The translations under genes and the position numbers were made by a program. Shown in pieces: positions 61,370 to 64,000 of a stretch of 64,000 nucleotides of DNA. The stretch's first letter is position 1. Every line of letters begins with the position of its first letter. The stretch is from Micropterix aruncella (Eukaryota > Arthropoda > Insecta > Lepidoptera > Micropterigidae). The stretch is from contig OX155965.1 in NCBI GenBank assembly GCA_944548615.1, positions 18,534,201-18,598,200 of the forward strand, given 5' to 3'. Under the pieces are notes generated by a model. The model searched no databases. It saw only the letters and a program-made list of their open reading frames with translations, and had not been told where the DNA came from.

Positions 61370-61712
61370 CTGTTCGTGGAATCGGGTCGTATAGCGAGGA
61401 TGGCGGTTTGCGGATCGGCGTGAATGAATACAGTAAGTTGAGGAGTCGAAATAATAAAATAAAATATAAGAGGATGACGGAAGGATGAGGTGTTAGAGAA
61501 AAAAAACAAAAACATAACGATGACAAACGAGTAAATGAACAAAATCGAATGAAACACATTTAGAAATTTGACATATTATTATGAGTATGAATCTATTACC
61601 GATTGTTAAAACAGCTGATAGTTTTAAAGAGTAACAGAACTAAGGAAACCAGAGAAATTTGATTAAAATGGAAGTAGCAAAATGCACACTGCGTTGAAGA
61701 CTTTTATTGAAA

Positions 61713-61733
61713 CCCCCCCCCCCCCCCCCCCCC
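61713..61733 (+). repeat. Poly-C run
   Basis: About 21 C in probable beta-spectrin intron sequence. Confidence 0.9.
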
Positions 61734-61839
61734 AACTGCTCAAAGTCTAAAATTCAAAGTGGAAATGGAAATCACACAATCAAAAGGCGTTGAAGTAATC
61801 CATTCTAAAAAAATAACAAGAGTGTGAAACAAAAACATT

Positions 61840-62060
61840 TAACCCCTCCTCTCGCGAAGTAAAAATTCAGCTATCACTTTAGCGCGCGACATTTTCGTGC
61901 GTAAAATCGGCGCGAGTCGACGACCTTGATACAAACGACCAAAACTTGTAAACCACTATACGGATCATAAAAAAAATGACTGTAAAATGATCGCATTGAA
62001 ATTTGACATATAAAAAATTATAACCTGGAAATTGGGGCAGTCGGCCGTTGGTCCCGCAAG
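61840..62060 (+). repeat. Repeat shared with the insertion in Helitron copy 1
   Basis: taacccctcctctcgcgaag, ccactatacggatcataaaa and tgactgtaaaatgatcgcat match 11940-12150 in order. It is absent from Helitron copy 2, so it is a separate repeat family. Confidence 0.7.
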
Positions 62061-62149
62061 GGACGTTACGGAGTCACCGGGCCGGGCCAACTTCGCAGAG
62101 GCCGATTATAAATTATAACTATAAATTAGGTAGCCGGTAAGTAATCTAG

Positions 62150-62443
62150 AGTGAAGGCAGCCACAGGCCTATCGAATGCCATAACCATACATTTGGAGAT
62201 ATTTAAATTCAAATTGTGAGAGACACTCCAGCTAAAGACGACATGTATATCCTACTGCAGTGCTTCACAGGTATTGAGGCTACCGTTTCGAGGAATCAAT
62301 TTCAGATCATTAGTAAGCAGTAGGCTCGATGCCGTCATTACTTTAGTGCTAATGCTGTCGATGAAGATATTGAAAAGAGGATTTAAATTCGTCCCTTGAG
62401 CAACACAAGAGCATGTGAAATAAAACAAGAAAACAGAAGCCAA
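62150..62443 (-). pseudogene. LINE reverse-transcriptase relic (catalytic box region)
   Basis: Minus-strand reading includes QGTNLNPLFNIFIDSI (the VPQGS...GPLLF loop) and LLLTNDLKLI in place of the [FY]ADD box, then NLNISKCMVMAF. The catalytic Asp pair is damaged and a stop is present. Probably in a beta-spectrin intron. Confidence 0.75.
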
Positions 62444-63689
62444 TAATATTACATACGTGAATTACAGAGTGATTCAAGGTATGTAGGTATACTACGATCA
62501 AATTACAACTGTCTCTCCTGTTAAAAGTCACAGGTGCAAACAGATATCAATTTCCGGCACTGTCCTCTAAAATGAAGAAGACAGCCTGTATATTTTATAA
62601 AACAAAGCATATTTCATAAATAAAATAGAAATGTACATCAAATATACATTAGAAATATACATTTCAATCAGATAGAATTATATTTCATAAAAAAAATGAG
62701 TGATGAAAAAGCGCAAGTAGAGTGATGAAGATTCCAAATGGATTCAATAGATTGAAATGCTTCCTCAGTTACCAAAAATCGCCTCGACAAAGGTGGCCTC
62801 ATCGATGTGCTCTGCCTCGGTTGTAGCTTCACATTCAATGTATTGCCAGAAGAAGTTTAGAATAGCTATAAAGCTTTAGTTGTACCAGGTCATGGACGTA
62901 TTGGACTACCGAAAATTGGATAACCAGAGTAAAACAGAAAACATTATCTTTAGTAAACTTCAGCTGATTTCAGTCGATAATAAATAAATTGAAAAAAAAC
63001 TTAAAACAAATAATAAAAATACGCATGGTCCCATTCATTCTCATGCAAAAAAAATATCTAAATTATCAAACATACGAAACAAACTAAATTGAAACAAATC
63101 ATGCTCTACGATGCAGTGCAAGATGCAGACTATAGAAATAGACAGCGCAAGTGAAGAGTGTATTTTCAATGTATCTTAAAACTGGGTAGAAATAAATACC
63201 ATCACCAAAATTCCTTAATAATGTTCTTATGATTTTCCGCAAACGATTTTCATTGCAGATTTGTGAATGAATTTGAATTTCATAGAAATATAAAAATATA
63301 TCATCGTATGAAACAATCTCACAATTGCTTCAGAAGTGATAATATTTATAGACTGGTGACATGGTGTATTTATATTGACTTTTGTGCTGATCAACAGTGA
63401 CAGTCACCAGTTTGTAGAAGATATAATTTGGTAAAATAGATATGAATTTGATTCTCTTGCGTTTTTTTAACGGTTTCAAACTTTGAAAGTTTGTATATAC
63501 ACTCTGTTTCATATGATGAATCTTATTGCAGTTTTTCATCCATAGCCATACCGAAAGTTTCTGGAATTTGTTCAATCAAAATACTACAATAAAACATGTT
63601 TTATCCGAACATCTATTAATAGTTATTTAGTGTTATTTTTTCACTGCTTATATTATCATGTAATCCCTATATATATGGGGTGTTTTTAC
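62444..63689. other. Probable beta-spectrin intron, nothing identifiable
   Basis: AT-rich, no spectrin-repeat exon and no recognisable transposon frame on either strand. Confidence 0.45.
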
Positions 63690-64000
63690 TGTACGGGCAT
63701 TTTTTTAGTGGGCGACTCAGTACAACAAAGTAAGCAACTTTAGATAAAAACTTTTGAAAAAAATATATTTTTTTAAAATTGTTTTAAAACTTTTATTTAC
63801 TAGTATGTAAAGCCGTGATCTTGAAGCGCTATTTAGCGGTAGGTAAAATGTCGCTAATATTGTTTATATACGCTATATTACCTGCCGCTAGATGACGCAG
63901 CACGTTCAAGCGCTTCTCAAACCTTTACTTATCAGTCAACAGTTATTTATCAGTGCTGTAAAAACACTTTGTATAACTAAAATTATGAAACTACTTACAA
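63690..64000. mobile_element. Second copy of the foldback element, cut by the window edge
   Basis: Matches 42.7-43.0 kb: gactcagtacaacaaagtaagcaac, gcgctatttagcggtaggta and acctgccgctagatgacgca. The centre is palindromic. It probably runs past 64000. Confidence 0.72.

Overview
The window is nuclear DNA of an insect, most likely a moth or butterfly (Lepidoptera). It is AT-rich, intron-bearing and crowded with mobile-element relics. The lepidopteran call rests on the repeat style: Helitron-like elements that start TC-tatactaatattataaag and end in a hairpin plus CTAG-T, and elements bordered by an 'accgacttcaaaaa'-type inverted repeat. It is an inference; no species is claimed.

Host genes are few. 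(1) Three paralogous chymotrypsin-like (S1A) secreted proteins share the same intron positions. Gene A (+, 19309-23026) has only its first two exons visible. Gene B (-, 41039-37299) has its first three. Gene C (+, 43241-54942) is complete: six exons, 288 residues, all splice phases closing. A and B point toward each other, and their missing 3' exons should lie in the 14 kb between them, which is filled by two LINEs, a hAT relic, microsatellite and a 200-base assembly gap. B and C are head to head. All three copies have lost a catalytic residue: A and B have Asn for the catalytic Asp, C has Asn for the catalytic Ser. They look like protease homologues rather than active proteases. (2) The last four coding exons of beta-spectrin (PH domain and conserved basic tail) lie on the minus strand at 61369-57052; the rest of the gene is beyond the right edge.

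Layout: 1-19 kb is repeat-rich intergenic DNA (tandem repeats, poly-G runs, an intact short hAT with an 8-bp target duplication inside a LINE relic, a copia remnant behind a 290-bp AT microsatellite, a Helitron, LINE tails). 19-23 kb is gene A. 23-31 kb holds a Helitron, a decayed LINE with an FP-like ORF1, an AT microsatellite and a hAT pseudogene. 31-36 kb is a nearly intact Jockey-like LINE running into the gap. 37-41 kb is gene B. 41-43 kb is the divergent B/C intergenic region with foldback elements. 43-55 kb is gene C, whose 11.7 kb span is mostly inserted elements. 55-57 kb is intergenic. 57-61.4 kb is the beta-spectrin 3' end, and 61.4-64 kb is probable spectrin intron with LINE and repeat relics.

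No wholly new molecular system is evident. The most informative observations are the independent losses of catalytic residues in a protease cluster, the two convergent truncated paralogues around an assembly gap, and a GC-rich ~690-bp non-autonomous retroelement family with one copy nested in another and a clean 13-bp target duplication.
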